Assembly: GCA_018262455.1 (NCBI GenBank)
Contig: JAGSPR010000053.1
Location: forward strand, 1 to 21,853
Direction: 5' to 3'
DNA length: 21,853 bases
Origin: Deltaproteobacteria bacterium
Lineage (GTDB): Bacteria > Myxococcota > Polyangia > Haliangiales > Haliangiaceae
The number at the start of each line of letters is the position of its first letter. Positions within the stretch are counted from its first letter, which is position 1. The notes beneath the pieces are model-generated. The model made no database searches, was not told the origin of the DNA, and saw nothing but the letters and a program-made list of their open reading frames with translations. The position numbers and the translations under genes are program-made. Positions 14,818 through 21,379 of this stretch are shown here, in pieces.

Positions 14818-16779
14818 TTGTTGAAGCTCGAGCTCCACACCACGGCCCCGGGCTCGCGTGCCCGGCTGGCAACCCTGACGACCGGGCACGGCACGCTCGA
14901 GACGCCGGTGTTCATGCCCGTCGGCACGCGAGGCACCGTGCGGACCCAGACGCTGGCGCAGCTCGAACAGCTCGACGCGCCGATCCTGCTGGCGAACACC
15001 TACCACCTGCTCGTTCGCCCCGGGATCGAGGTGTTCCAGCGGCTCGGTGGGCTCCATCGATGGATGGGCTGGAACCGCGCGATCCTGACCGATTCGGGCG
15101 GATTCCAGATCTTCTCGCTGCCCGACTGCGTGATGCGTGAAGACGGCGCCACGCTGCGCACGCACGGCCGCACCGTGCTGCTGACGCCCGAGCTGTCGAT
15201 CGCGATGCAGTGCGCGATCGGCTCGGACATCATGATGGTGCTCGACCAGTGCATCGACTCGACCAGCTCGCATGCCGAGGCACGGACAGCGATGGAGCTG
15301 ACGCACCGCTGGGCAAGACGTTCGCTCGCAGCCCGAGGAGATGCCGCCGGTGCGTTGTTCGCGATCGTGCAAGGCGCCTGCTTCGACGACCTGAGGCGCG
15401 AGAGCGCGAGTGTGCTGACCTCGATGGAGTTCGACGGCTATGCCATCGGCGGGCTGGCCGTCGGCGAGAGCCGCGCCCAGCGCGAGGACACCTGCGAGCT
15501 CGCGACCTCGCTGCTCCCCGAAGATCGCCCGCGCTATCTGATGGGCGTCGGCACGCCGCTCGATCTGCTCGAGGGTGTCCACCGCGGCGTCGACATGTTC
15601 GACTGCGTCCTGCCGACCGCGCTCGCCCAGCAAGGGGTCGCGTTCACCTCCCACGGCCGGATCGATCTACGGCGAGGGGTCCACAAGCTCGCCACCCAGC
15701 CTCTCGATGCCGCGTGCAGCTGCGATGCCTGCACGCTGTACTCGCGCTCGTATCTCCACCACCTGGTGAAGTGCAAGGAACCGCTCGGCTGGCAGCTGCT
15801 CGCGACGCACAACCTGCGGTTCTATGCCGCGCTGATGCGCGCGATCCGTGACCACCTGCGTGCCGGCACCTTCGCGGCGTTCCACGCCGAGCAGCGTGCC
15901 GTCCTCGGCCAGGCCGATCGCGACAATCCGCCGGGCGCGCAGCCACGGGCGAAGCGCGGCAGGCCGACCACGCGCGGAGCGTTCGCGCTCCACGCGGGTG
16001 GTGCGTTCCCCAGCGTCCAGCACGTCGGGTCGGGCGAGATCATGCACTCGGTCAATGATCCGGATCTCGAGGCCGAGCGCGTCTACCTCGCGCAGTCCGC
16101 TCGGCTCGCCGACGCGCTCGCCCGCAAGACCCCGCTCGTCGTGTGGGATGTCGGGCTCGGTGCGGCCCACAACGCGATGTCGCTCGTCCGCAAGCTCGAG
16201 GGCACCGGAACGCCGCTGACGCTCGTCAGCTTCGAGCGTGATCTCGACGCGTTTCGCCTCGCGCTCGACAACCTACCGAGCTTCGCCCACCTCCGGCACG
16301 AGGCGCCTCACATCCTCGCGCATCGCGCCGCCTATGCCCGCGACGTGCTGTCGTGGCGGTTGGTCGAGGGCGACTTCCTCGAAGCGTTCGCGTCGCAGCC
16401 GCAACCGGACGTCATCTTCTACGATCCGTTCTCGGCGAAGGTCGATGGCGAGATGTGGTCGCTCGCGACGTTCCAGCGACTGTTCGCGTTCCTCGGCGGG
16501 CCCGTCGAGCTGTTCACGTACTCCGCGTCGACCGCGATCCGATCGTCGATGCTGGCCGCGGGATTTCACGTCGCGCGCGGCGTCGCGGCGGGCGCCAAGC
16601 CGGAGACGACGATCGCGCTCAAGGGCACGATCGGCTCGGCGACCGGCCCGCACGCGCTGCTCGGCCGCGAGTGGCTTGACCGCCGCGCGCGCTCGACGGC
16701 GAAGTTCGGCGCCGACATCGCGCCCGACCAGCACGCGGTGCTCGAGCAAGCGATCCGCGGCCACGCGCAGTTCGCCTAG
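14818..16779 (+). CDS. tgt: Fusion of tRNA-guanine(34) transglycosylase and MnmC/MnmD-type U34 methyltransferase
   Basis: The protein has 653 residues. Residues 1-365 are a bacterial-type TGT, which swaps G34 for a queuosine precursor: TDSGGFQ (Asp92), LDQC (Asp143), IVQG (Gln185), GGLAVGE (211-217), nucleophile region DMFDCVLPT (Asp262) and a complete zinc site Cys300, Cys302, Cys305, His331. The usual PTRNARNG is PTALAQQG, so both arginines are missing. A basic linker (about 366-390) leads to an MnmC-type methyltransferase (about 390-625): HSVNDPDLEAERVY, SAM motif DVGLGAAHNAM (444-454), LVSFERD, YDPFSAKVDGEMW (535-547) and FTYSASTAIR. MnmC(m)/MnmD methylates nm5U34 in tRNA. The start is TTG (14818, or 14821), forced by family alignment since no ATG or GTG is available. 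No Shine-Dalgarno is visible. The ychJ gene follows after 5 bp. Confidence 0.92.
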   Translation: MLKLELHTTAPGSRARLATLTTGHGTLETPVFMPVGTRGTVRTQTLAQLEQLDAPILLANTYHLLVRPGIEVFQRLGGLHRWMGWNRAILTDSGGFQIFSLPDCVMREDGATLRTHGRTVLLTPELSIAMQCAIGSDIMMVLDQCIDSTSSHAEARTAMELTHRWARRSLAARGDAAGALFAIVQGACFDDLRRESASVLTSMEFDGYAIGGLAVGESRAQREDTCELATSLLPEDRPRYLMGVGTPLDLLEGVHRGVDMFDCVLPTALAQQGVAFTSHGRIDLRRGVHKLATQPLDAACSCDACTLYSRSYLHHLVKCKEPLGWQLLATHNLRFYAALMRAIRDHLRAGTFAAFHAEQRAVLGQADRDNPPGAQPRAKRGRPTTRGAFALHAGGAFPSVQHVGSGEIMHSVNDPDLEAERVYLAQSARLADALARKTPLVVWDVGLGAAHNAMSLVRKLEGTGTPLTLVSFERDLDAFRLALDNLPSFAHLRHEAPHILAHRAAYARDVLSWRLVEGDFLEAFASQPQPDVIFYDPFSAKVDGEMWSLATFQRLFAFLGGPVELFTYSASTAIRSSMLAAGFHVARGVAAGAKPETTIALKGTIGSATGPHALLGREWLDRRARSTAKFGADIAPDQHAVLEQAIRGHAQFA

Positions 16780-16784
16780 CAGGT

Positions 16785-17366
16785 ATGTTCGCGGCCGTGG
16801 CCGACCAACCAACGTGTGCCTGCGGCTCCGGCTCGCTCGAGCCGGCGTGTTGTGGCCCGATCCTCGACGGAGTGCCGGCGACGACAGCCGTCGCGCTCAT
16901 GCGCTCGCGCTACACTGCATACGTGCGCGGCGCGATCGACCACGTCGTGGCGACCACGGATCCGACCACCCGGGGCGAGATCGATCGCGACGCGGCGCGG
17001 CGGTGGTCCCGCGACACCGTGTGGCTCGGCCTCGAGATCGTCGCCACCGACCGTGGCCAGCCAGGTGACCTCGAGGGCGCCGTCGAGTTCATCGCACGCG
17101 GCGTGACGGCGGGGCCCGATCCGGATCGATCCATTTCGGTCCGCAGCGAACCAAGGATCGAAATCACCCCACGGCGAGGGTCCCCCCCAGGGGGAGTCCC
17201 GTTCGCCCAGCACGAGCGCTCGCGGTTCCGCCACCACGACGGCCGGTGGTACTACGTCGACGGCAAGATCCTCCACGCGCCGGTGACCCGGGTCGCCAGC
17301 GTGGGTCGCAACGACGCATGCCCGTGCGGCAGTGGCACGAAGTTCAAGCGCTGCCACGGCGGGTAG
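16785..17366 (+). CDS. YchJ-family protein with two SEC-C motifs and an internal insertion
   Basis: The protein has 193 residues from ATG 16785, preceded by AGG close to the start. SEC-C zinc motifs stand at both ends: CACGSGSLEPACC (11-23) and DACPCGSGTKFKRCH (177-191). Between them is the YchJ core: LMRSRYTAYVRG (38-49), TVWLGLEIV (78-86), VEFIAR (100-105) and HERSRFRHHDGRWYYVDG (143-160). E. coli YchJ has about ten residues between the VAR-like strand and ERSRF; here there are about 38, so roughly 27 residues are inserted in frame. The inserted DNA holds two hairpins. The biochemical role of YchJ is not established; SEC-C motifs bind zinc and often contact ribosomes or SecB. It lies 5 bp after the tgt fusion, so it is probably co-transcribed. 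Its TAG abuts the TAG of the convergent gene. Confidence 0.9.
   Translation: MFAAVADQPTCACGSGSLEPACCGPILDGVPATTAVALMRSRYTAYVRGAIDHVVATTDPTTRGEIDRDAARRWSRDTVWLGLEIVATDRGQPGDLEGAVEFIARGVTAGPDPDRSISVRSEPRIEITPRRGSPPGGVPFAQHERSRFRHHDGRWYYVDGKILHAPVTRVASVGRNDACPCGSGTKFKRCHGG
17133..17164 (+). repeat. Hairpin 1 in the YchJ insertion
   Basis: ATTTCGGTCC (17133-17142) pairs with GGATCGAAAT (17155-17164): a ten-base stem with one G-U pair and a 12-base loop (GCAGCGAACCAA). It is AT-richer than its surroundings and lies within the residues absent from ordinary YchJ proteins. Confidence 0.75.
17173..17207 (+). repeat. Hairpin 2 in the YchJ insertion
   Basis: An outer stem GGCGA (17173-17177) and TCGCC (17203-17207) encloses an imperfect inner stem of GGGTCCCCCCC against GGGGGAGTCCC. 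It follows hairpin 1 by eight bases, so the two form a consecutive pair as in bacterial interspersed palindromic elements. A run of seven C is included. Confidence 0.65.
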
Positions 17367-17780
17367 CTATGGCCGCACCGCGGAGCCCTGCGGCGCGGCC
17401 TGCCGCGGCGACGCGGCCTTCCTGGCGCCGAACACCGAGCAGGTGTTGTTGTGGATCACCCAGTCGGCATCGTTGCGGCACAGATCGAGGTCATCGAGCT
17501 CGCAGTCGACGTGGTCCTCGTCGATGAGCAGCGCGTCGTAGAAGCCGCAAGTCACGCCGAGCAGCAGGGCTTCACCGGGCAGCAGCACATCGTCACCCAG
17601 CAGGTTCGAGCCCCAGACCGGGTCACCGACCTCGGCCAGGTAGATCTCGACGATCGCGAAGTCCGAGTGGTTGGTCACCCGCAGCGACGCACTGGCGATG
17701 ATGCCATCGTCGGTGCAGCCGACCGTCGACATCACCGCAAGGGATGCCAGTGCAGGAACGAGGAGGCGATGGGCCATCAT
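17367..17780 (-). CDS. Small predicted lipoprotein
   Basis: The protein has 137 residues from ATG 17778-17780; the next codon is also ATG, and the frame continues to 17810 without improving the signal. The signal peptide ends in lipobox STVGC (Cys22). The mature part has a compact beta-rich domain: LRVTNHSDFAIVEIYLAE, a DPVWGSNLLGDDVLLPGE turn and VTCGFYDALLID, then paired cysteines in CELDDLDLC and NNTC. This resembles small lipoproteins common in myxobacteria whose function is unknown. The spacing of four mature Cys suggests one or two disulfides. The C-terminus is a basic Ala/Gln/Pro tail. The stop codon directly abuts that of ychJ, so the two genes converge with no space for a terminator. 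Confidence 0.82.
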   Translation of the reverse strand: MMAHRLLVPALASLAVMSTVGCTDDGIIASASLRVTNHSDFAIVEIYLAEVGDPVWGSNLLGDDVLLPGEALLLGVTCGFYDALLIDEDHVDCELDDLDLCRNDADWVIHNNTCSVFGARKAASPRQAAPQGSAVRP

Positions 17781-17909
17781 GCTCGGGAGACGAGCAACGG
17801 CCATGCCCATCGGCCAACACCGCGAATCAGCGACCGCGATCCCGGCGGCAACCCCGGCCTACGTGCGCCGCGGCCACGGTCTCGGGCGCCACGGCGACGA
17901 GCCGCGCGC

Positions 17910-19343
17910 TTACGGCTTCGGCGCAGGAGCAGGCGCAGGAGCAGGCGCGGGCGCGGGCGCCGGCGCGGGCGCCGGCGTCGGCGTCGCTGCCGACTCGGCG
18001 GAGATCAGCTTGAACTCGACCCGACGGTTCTTCGCGCGTGCCGCGTTGAGCTGCGCGCCCTTGAGGTCCTTCGGGTTGTCGATCGGCGCGGTGTCACCGT
18101 AGCCCTTGGAGGTCATCCGGCTGTCGTCGATGCCCTTCGACACGAAGTACGCCTTGACGACGTCCGCGCGCGCCTGCGAGAGCGCGGCGTTGTCGGCGAA
18201 CTTGCCACCCGCGACGAGCGCCACGTCGTCGGTGTGGCCCTGGATCTCGAGCTTGACGTCCTTGAACTCGGCAAGCACGGCGACCGCCTTGTCGAGGATC
18301 TTGTTCGAGGCCGGCAGGAGCGCGGTGTCGTTGACCTTGAAGTTGATCCCCTGGATCACACCCGTGAACTGCTTGAGGGTCGCCGGGATCTCGTCGGGGC
18401 AGCCGTCGTCATCCTGGAACCCGTTGCGGGTCTCGGGCTTGTCCGAGCACTTGTCGGCCGCATCGAGCACGCCGTCGCCGTCGTTGTCGGGATCGGGGCA
18501 GCCGTTGTCGTCCTCGAAGCTGTCCTTGTCCTCGGCCTCCACGGGGCACTTGTCGGTGGCGTCGGCGATGCCGTCGGCGTCGTTGTCGGGATCCGGGCAG
18601 CCGTCGTCGTCCTGGAAGCTGTCCTTGTCTTCGGCCTCGGTCGGGCACTTGTCGGCCGCGCCGACGATCGCGTCCTTGTCCGGATCCTCGTCTCCGCCCT
18701 TGGGCGGCGGCGGCGGCTTGACGTCGGACTTCTTGGCCGCCTTGTGGCCGAAGTCGCGATAGACGGCGAGCAGGATCTCGGCCTCGAACGCGACGCCTTT
18801 GGTCTTCGCGGTCATCGCGTCGGCATCGAGCTTCGAGACCAGCAAGCCGCGGGCATCCGCGCGCACGCCCCAGCCGGTGTTGGTCCGGTACTTGGCACCG
18901 ATGCCGATGTACGGAGCGATCTGGGTGTCCTTCTTGACGATGTCTTCGTTCTTCGAGTCGACGATCGTGATCGCGCCCGCACCGACGAGCGCGAACGGGA
19001 TCAGGACGTGCTCCTTGTCCACGGCGGCGCCGAGCTGATAGATGGCCTGGGCGCGGTAGGCGACGCTCCACACATCGAACAGCAGCGACCGCGGCTCGTT
19101 CGGGATGAGCCCGAGCTCGGCCTCGACGCCGAGGTTCATGGCCTTGCCGAAGTACACTCCCACCCGGACTCCGAACAGCGCGGAGTTCTTGAGGGTCGTA
19201 CGAGAAGACGGTTCGTCCACGGCGCCCAGCGACGACTTCTCGCTGGACGTCTTGAGTCCGCCGATTCCACCGACCTCGACTCCAGCCCGGGCTACGGACG
19301 TGGTGGTCACGATCGCGATGACAAGTGCCGCAAAGCAACGCAT
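17910..19343 (-). CDS. OmpA-family outer-membrane protein with thrombospondin-3-like repeats
   Basis: The protein has 477 residues from ATG 19341-19343; a longer frame to 19391 spoils the signal peptide. The signal sequence ends ARAG near residue 20. Residues 21-200 look like a small beta-barrel (alternating aromatic and Gly-rich strands, for example VRVGVYFGKAMNLGVEAELGL). A Pro/Lys linker leads to about 100 residues of Asp-rich TSP3 repeats (DSFQDDDGCPDPDNDADGI-like, cysteines in each), expected to bind calcium. Residues about 330-445 are an OmpA C-terminal domain with IQGHTDD, LSQARADVV and NRRVEF, which should bind peptidoglycan. The chain ends in a Pro-Ala repeat tail. It is a structural outer-membrane/cell-wall link. 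It is preceded by a 156-bp gap holding an inverted repeat. Confidence 0.94.
   Translation of the reverse strand: MRCFAALVIAIVTTTSVARAGVEVGGIGGLKTSSEKSSLGAVDEPSSRTTLKNSALFGVRVGVYFGKAMNLGVEAELGLIPNEPRSLLFDVWSVAYRAQAIYQLGAAVDKEHVLIPFALVGAGAITIVDSKNEDIVKKDTQIAPYIGIGAKYRTNTGWGVRADARGLLVSKLDADAMTAKTKGVAFEAEILLAVYRDFGHKAAKKSDVKPPPPPKGGDEDPDKDAIVGAADKCPTEAEDKDSFQDDDGCPDPDNDADGIADATDKCPVEAEDKDSFEDDNGCPDPDNDGDGVLDAADKCSDKPETRNGFQDDDGCPDEIPATLKQFTGVIQGINFKVNDTALLPASNKILDKAVAVLAEFKDVKLEIQGHTDDVALVAGGKFADNAALSQARADVVKAYFVSKGIDDSRMTSKGYGDTAPIDNPKDLKGAQLNAARAKNRRVEFKLISAESAATPTPAPAPAPAPAPAPAPAPAPKP
17913..17984 (-). repeat. Pro-Ala dipeptide repeat tail
   Basis: Tandem GCNCC-type hexamers encode about eleven Pro-Ala pairs at the C-terminus of the OmpA-family protein. 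Plus-strand reading shows GGCGCAGGAGCAGGCGCAGG then GGCGCGGGCGCCGG. It is a low-complexity, in-frame slippage-prone tract. Confidence 0.85.
18390..18692 (-). repeat. Thrombospondin-3-like Asp-rich repeats
   Basis: Three diverged units of about 35-38 residues run KCPxEAEDKDSFxDDxGCPDPDNDxDGxxDAADKC or similar. Each carries a cysteine pair and DxDxDG calcium-type loops. The DNA copies remain similar (GTCGTCGTCCTGGAAGCTGT-like segments), pointing to internal duplication. Confidence 0.88.
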
Positions 19344-19345
19344 AC

Positions 19346-19410
19346 AGGGGTTGTCTTTCCACCCTGGTCCAGAAGCAAGCGTCTCGCCCACCTAGTTGAC
19401 AACACCCCCT
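19346..19410. promoter_or_regulatory. Inverted repeat in the leader of the OmpA-family gene
   Basis: AGGGGTTGTC (19346-19355) and GACAACACCCCCT (19398-19410) are inverted copies apart from a two-base insertion, about 42 bases apart and immediately upstream of the minus-strand ATG at 19343. They could form an mRNA leader structure or an operator pair. The inner right arm includes GTTGACAAC, itself nearly palindromic. No promoter boxes are convincing. Confidence 0.4.
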
Positions 19411-19499
19411 CTAAGGTCCGACCCCGGACGATGGCCGCGAGCGGCGCGCCCCGTGGGCCTCGCCTGCGACAGCCAGGTGGAGGCTAGCGGCGGCTGAAG

Positions 19500-19838
19500 C
19501 TATTGCACGGGCGCGGGCTTCGCCGGCCGCTTCGGCTGGCGCTCGAACGCCGCGTTCTCGTCGAACGCGCCGTAGAAACCGACGAGCGGCCTCGCGCCAC
19601 CGAGCAGCCAGGACATCACGGCTGCGCCGGTGACGCCGACCCCGACCGGTCCGACGCTCGCCGACGCAGTACCGGCGGTTCCCTCTCCCGTTGGTGCGCT
19701 GCCCGGGGTCGCGACCAACGGCCGGGTCGGGTCGGGATCGCGCGGCGGCTGCATCGAGAGCGGCGGCAACAGCGAAAGCTTCGCCGGTCCGATGCACGCG
19801 GTCGCGAGCGCGGCGGCAAGCGCGAGCATGCACCTCAT
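19500..19838 (-). CDS. Short predicted lipoprotein, 112 residues
   Basis: From ATG 19836-19838 the chain begins MRCMLALAAALATAC, a typical signal peptide with lipobox ATAC (Cys15). The frame stays open to 20015, but that would overlap the phosphofructokinase gene and add Arg/Thr-rich non-family sequence. The mature part is Pro-rich, then Gly/Ala/Val-rich (a possible short membrane-associated stretch around 68-85), then GGARPLVGFYGAFDENAAF and a basic Pro/Lys tail. No family is recognised. It sits between the phosphofructokinase gene (upstream) and the OmpA-family gene (downstream) on the same strand. The call rests on the lipoprotein signal and the absence of a better frame. Confidence 0.6.
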   Translation of the reverse strand: MRCMLALAAALATACIGPAKLSLLPPLSMQPPRDPDPTRPLVATPGSAPTGEGTAGTASASVGPVGVGVTGAAVMSWLLGGARPLVGFYGAFDENAAFERQPKRPAKPAPVQ

Positions 19839-19929
19839 GAGCCCCGAACCGACTCGGCGGGTCCAGGTTGGGTTGCCCATGCCCGTCGCGTGAGCCGTCG
19901 TCGCATGAGCCGTCCGGCGGACATACGCG

Positions 19930-21270
19930 CTAGCGCTCCTCGCGCCTGCCTGGTGCCCAGTCGGTGATCTTGTCGGTCCGGGTCTCGAGGAAGCGCGCGA
20001 GCCGGTGATAGTCACTCCCGGTGCGGATCAGCCGGACGTCGGTCTTGAGCGTCTGCGGGTTCACGAGCTCCTTGAACGGGACGTAGGCGAGGTCGAGCTG
20101 GCCCTCGACGCTCACCATGTGGCCATCGAGGTTCTCCTCGACGAGCGCACGGTAGGCGCCGATGCCGAGCTGGCTACCCAGCATGACGTCGAACGCGTGG
20201 GGCGGTGCGCAGCGCGACTCGTAGCCGAGCTGCAGGCCGGTCGCCTTCTTCTTGCGGCCGGTGCGCTCCTCGTAGCGCTGGGTGACCTTCTGCGCGACGA
20301 GCTTGCCGAGATCGAACCGACCGAGCGGCAGGTGGCCGTGCTCGTCGAGCGGGGCGTCCGCGATCGTCTGGGTCGGCAACATCTCGGCGAGGCCCTCGGC
20401 GAGGACCACCGTGCCGTAGTGCTTGCCGCGCCGCTCGCGGGTGAGGATGAGCTCGACGATCCGATCGGTCAGCAGATCGAGCGAGAGCCGGAGCTCGGTG
20501 CGCGACTTGCCGTGCTCGGTGATCGTCTCCTCGACGCCGAGGCTGGCATCGACGTCCTCGACGCCGAGCACGAGGTTCGCCTCGCCTGCGATCGCGACGC
20601 CATAGGACAGCCAGCCGGCCTTGCGGCCCATCGTCTCGACGATGAAGTAGCTGCCAGTCGCCATCGCGTCGGCGCGCAGGTTCTGCAGCTCCTTGGCCAT
20701 CACGTCGACCGCGGTGAAGAAGCCGAACGTGAAGTCGATGCCGCGATAGTCATTGTCGATCGTCTTGGGGACGTGGACGACCTGGACCCGCCGCGCTTGT
20801 TCCGGCAGGCGCTTCTGGTACTCGTAGAGGAAGTTCGCGGTCTTGAGCGTGTCGTCGCCGCCGATCGAGATCAACGCATCGATCTCGAGATCGACGAGCG
20901 CGTTGTAGACGTTGCGCAGCATCACGGTCTTCGTCGGATCATCGAGATGCTCGGGCCGCTCGATGCCCTTGCCCGGGTTCGAGCGCGCCGTCCCGATGAT
21001 GATGCCGCGCGAGTTGCGGAGGCCCCGCAGATCGCGCTCCTCGAAGATCCGGTAGTGCTCGTCAGGCAGGAGCCGGCGCGTGACCGGGTGGTAGTCCTGC
21101 AAGTTCGAGTAGCCGTGGAAGAACCCGATCGCCTTGCGATCGTCCTCGAGAAGCGAGATCGCCGCCGACGAGATCACCGCGTTCGAAGCGGGCGCCGGCC
21201 CACCGGAGAACACGATCGCCACGCGCTTGATGTGATCGCCCTTGCGGACCTGCGGTGCGTTAATCGACAT
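19930..21270 (-). CDS. Diphosphate-dependent 6-phosphofructokinase (PPi-PFK)
   Basis: The protein has 446 residues. It catalyses phosphorylation of fructose 6-phosphate to fructose 1,6-bisphosphate, reversibly if PPi is the donor. The family glycine-rich start FSGGPAPASNAVI (21-33) and the substrate motif MGRKAGW (214-220) are present. Two positions point to pyrophosphate and not ATP: GGDDT (137-141), where ATP enzymes have GGDGS, and PKTIDND (168-174), where ATP enzymes have a Gly in place of the Lys. The length fits the longer PPi-type class. It is cytoplasmic. The ATG at 21268-21270 has GGGAGC upstream at good spacing on the minus strand. It lies 109 bp downstream of leucine dehydrogenase on the same strand. 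Biochemical donor preference should be tested; motif-based prediction is usually reliable. Confidence 0.92.
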   Translation of the reverse strand: MSINAPQVRKGDHIKRVAIVFSGGPAPASNAVISSAAISLLEDDRKAIGFFHGYSNLQDYHPVTRRLLPDEHYRIFEERDLRGLRNSRGIIIGTARSNPGKGIERPEHLDDPTKTVMLRNVYNALVDLEIDALISIGGDDTLKTANFLYEYQKRLPEQARRVQVVHVPKTIDNDYRGIDFTFGFFTAVDVMAKELQNLRADAMATGSYFIVETMGRKAGWLSYGVAIAGEANLVLGVEDVDASLGVEETITEHGKSRTELRLSLDLLTDRIVELILTRERRGKHYGTVVLAEGLAEMLPTQTIADAPLDEHGHLPLGRFDLGKLVAQKVTQRYEERTGRKKKATGLQLGYESRCAPPHAFDVMLGSQLGIGAYRALVEENLDGHMVSVEGQLDLAYVPFKELVNPQTLKTDVRLIRTGSDYHRLARFLETRTDKITDWAPGRREER

Positions 21271-21274
21271 GGAA

Positions 21275-21280
21275 GCTCCC
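21275..21280 (-). promoter_or_regulatory. Shine-Dalgarno for PPi-PFK
   Basis: On the minus strand GGGAGC stands four bases before the ATG at 21268-21270, agreeing with the family start. Confidence 0.5.
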
Positions 21281-21320
21281 GACGTACTGCATGCGGCCGC
21301 AGCCTACCCCAGGCACGACG

Positions 21321-21336
21321 CGCCGACTCGTCGGCG
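21321..21336 (-). terminator. Possible terminator-like hairpin after leucine dehydrogenase
   Basis: CGCCGA and TCGGCG form a perfect six-base stem with a CTCG loop, 44-59 bases past the leucine dehydrogenase stop. There is no U-run, so intrinsic termination is doubtful; it may only be a GC-rich hairpin in the leader of the phosphofructokinase gene. Confidence 0.3.
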
Positions 21337-21379
21337 ATCCCGCTCCCGCGCGGCTGATTTCCGCGACCGCGATTCAGGG

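Noticed and set aside
14818..15912. TGT domain as a DpdA-type DNA deazaguanine transferase
   Set aside because: The canonical bacterial GGLAVGE base pocket and Cys3His zinc site are present, and no other Dpd genes are nearby; a tRNA enzyme is more likely despite the missing arginines.
19395..19400. TTGACA as a plus-strand -35 box
   Set aside because: No -10 box at proper spacing and no plus-strand gene follows; it is better seen as part of the inverted repeat.
17451..19487. Long plus-strand frame (678 codons) opposite the OmpA-family gene
   Set aside because: It is the antisense of a clearly real OmpA/TSP3 gene, has Arg/Val/Asp-biased composition and no domain; long antisense frames are expected at this GC content.
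19839..20015. Extension of the short lipoprotein to start at 20015
   Set aside because: It would overlap the end of the phosphofructokinase gene and move the signal peptide 59 residues inside the protein.
20005..21357. Plus-strand frame of 450 codons opposite phosphofructokinase
   Set aside because: Antisense shadow of a strongly conserved enzyme gene; composition is non-protein-like.
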